Below are positions 62,925 to 64,000 of a stretch of DNA of 64,000 nt, piece by piece. Source of the DNA: Burkholderiales bacterium (GTDB taxonomy: Bacteria; Pseudomonadota; Gammaproteobacteria; Burkholderiales; Burkholderiaceae_C); NCBI GenBank assembly GCA_028868855.1, contig JAGWTR010000002.1:310001-374000 (forward strand), in the 5' to 3' direction. Within the stretch, counting starts at the first letter, position 1, and each line of letters begins with the position of its first letter. Under the pieces are notes generated by a model that ran no database searches, was not told where the DNA came from, and saw nothing but the letters and a program-made list of their open reading frames with translations. A program made the translations under genes and the position numbers.

Positions 62925-64000
62925 GGTGTCGGACCCGTGCAAGTGGACGAGGCCGCGGGCCAGACTTGAACCTGATCGGGGGGCAAGGGTTGCACCGGGC
63001 GGGTTTCCAGCCAGAAGCGTTCCAGCAGATTGGCCGCCACTTTGAGCCGATAGGCGCTGCTTGCGCGCAGGTCGCTCAAGGGTTGAAAGTCTTGCGCCAA
63101 GGCGGCTTGGGCACGGCGCAAGGTGGCTTCGGTCCAGGGTTGACCGAGCACGGCGCCCTCGGTGTGCGTGGCGCGACGCACCGTTGCGGCCATGCCGCCC
63201 CAAGCCAGGCGCGCCTGGGTGATCACCCCGCCGTCCACATGCAGCATCAAGCCGGCGCACAAGGCGGAGATGTCGCTGTCGCGGCGTTTGGAGACCTTGT
63301 AGGCGCGCACGATGTCTGCGCCGTGTTGACCTTGCCTGGGCAAGGGTACGCGCAGAGACTGCACGAACTCGCCACTCTCCAGCGCGTTCTTCATGTAGTC
63401 CAGGTAGAAACTGCACAAGGGCACGGTGCGCACGCGGCTGCCTTGCCGCAAGACCAACTCGGCGCCCAACGCCATCAGCACGGGTGCGGCATCGCCGATA
63501 GGTGAGCCGTTGGCGATGTTGCCCCCAAGAGTGCCCGCGTGGCGGACCGGTGGCGAGGCAAAGCGCAGCCAGATTTCGCGCAACTGGGGCACCTTGTCAA
63601 CCAGTGCCTTCCAGGCGTCTTCGAGCGATACGCCGGCACCAATGTCCAGGCAATCGGAGGGGGCTGGCGCGTTGGCCGGATCGGCGGACCAGGGTCGGAT
63701 TGCGCGCAGTTCAGCCACACGCCCCAGGTAGAGGATGTCGCCCAAGGACTTCAACTGCTTGGTCACCCACAGGCCCACATCCGTGCTGCCGGCCAGCAGG
63801 CGCGCCTGCGGCAGGGCCTGTCGCCATCGGGCCAGTTCATCGAGTGTGCCGGGCGCAATGAAGTGCACGGTTTGATCGGGGTGGGCCGCGTCCGGCGCCT
63901 CGTGGATGAAGGTGGCGGCGGTGTCGTTCAGGCTTCGAAGCGCCTGGAGGGCCGGGGTCGGATCAAAGGCCATGCGGGGCGCGTCGAACATGCGCTGGCC
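62921..64000 (-). CDS. xdhA: Xanthine dehydrogenase small subunit (FAD part), 5' end outside window
   Basis: This is the C-terminal 359 residues of XdhA. The frame stays open through the right edge (upstream codons read Gly-Gln-Arg), so the ATG at 63991 is internal. The FAD-binding domain is visible: ARLLAGSTDVGLWVTKQ, RHAGTLGGNIANGSPIGDAAPVLMALGAELVL near the middle, and a CODH-type C-terminal domain (KVSKRRDSDISALCAGL). The missing N terminus should carry the two [2Fe-2S] clusters. It passes electrons from XdhB to the final acceptor. Confidence 0.95.
   Translation of the reverse strand, partial: GQRMFDAPRMAFDPTPALQALRSLNDTAATFIHEAPDAAHPDQTVHFIAPGTLDELARWRQALPQARLLAGSTDVGLWVTKQLKSLGDILYLGRVAELRAIRPWSADPANAPAPSDCLDIGAGVSLEDAWKALVDKVPQLREIWLRFASPPVRHAGTLGGNIANGSPIGDAAPVLMALGAELVLRQGSRVRTVPLCSFYLDYMKNALESGEFVQSLRVPLPRQGQHGADIVRAYKVSKRRDSDISALCAGLMLHVDGGVITQARLAWGGMAATVRRATHTEGAVLGQPWTEATLRRAQAALAQDFQPLSDLRASSAYRLKVAANLLERFWLETRPVQPLPPDQVQVWPAASSTCTGPTP

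Overview
The window reads as a chromosomal segment of a betaproteobacterium of the order Burkholderiales, most likely family Comamonadaceae. This rests on the high-GC codon use, the psd-pssA-leuA and tRNA-Leu/tig-clpP-clpX-lon gene orders, and the family types present; no rRNA is present to fix the genus. I see no prophage, insertion sequence, CRISPR array or defence island. Genes are densely packed, many with 4-bp ATGA stop/start overlaps, and most of the content is core metabolism and housekeeping.

Region 1 (1-11.4 kb): two ABC-2 type export systems lie back to back. The first (tetR, HlyD-like lipoprotein, ATPase, permease running off the left edge) has the layout of E. coli cecR-ybhGFSR. 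The second (HlyD adaptor, fused ATPase-ATPase-permease, permease) has the layout of yhiI-rbbA-yhhJ. An M16 zinc peptidase follows. An 87-bp piece of the M16 gene is repeated exactly between tetR and the yhhJ-like gene.

Region 2 (11.4-31.9 kb): an H-NS-type protein, MltB, a MoxR/DUF58/transglutaminase set, an HDAC-like deacetylase, MscS, then psd-pssA-leuA with a leucine leader peptide and attenuator ahead of leuA. Next come a D-Ala-D-Ala endopeptidase, an IclR regulator, a TIGR03790-like secreted protein, a squalene-synthase-like protein that has lost its first Asp motif, and an RND efflux pair.

Region 3 (31.9-40.1 kb): tRNA-Leu(UAG), trigger factor, ClpP, ClpX and Lon (protein quality control; lon has a sigma-32-like promoter), then five tRNAs in which a Gly-terminator-Cys unit is present twice around an opposing tRNA-Leu(UAA), then murI.

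Region 4 (40.2-49.7 kb): etfBA, an acyl-CoA dehydrogenase and a nitronate monooxygenase (flavin-linked oxidation), a hybrid histidine kinase with a LuxR-type regulator, a decayed ureD fragment, and a chemotaxis receptor.

Region 5 (49.7-64 kb): a DTW-domain tRNA modification enzyme, pepD, a VOC protein and a small membrane protein, followed by a purine-ring catabolic locus. XdhA(partial)/XdhB/XdhC make urate; PuuD oxidises urate; UraH and the UraD half of a UraD-allantoate amidohydrolase fusion make allantoin; PuuE opens allantoin to allantoate; the amidohydrolase half and a translationally coupled M20 hydrolase carry it further. This route releases ammonia without free urea, which fits with the only urease-related gene in view being a pseudogene. 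No clearly new multi-gene system was found; the best leads are the 87-bp repeat, the ureD remnant, the fusion plus coupled M20 enzyme, the degenerate squalene-synthase-like protein and the regulatory elements listed as findings.
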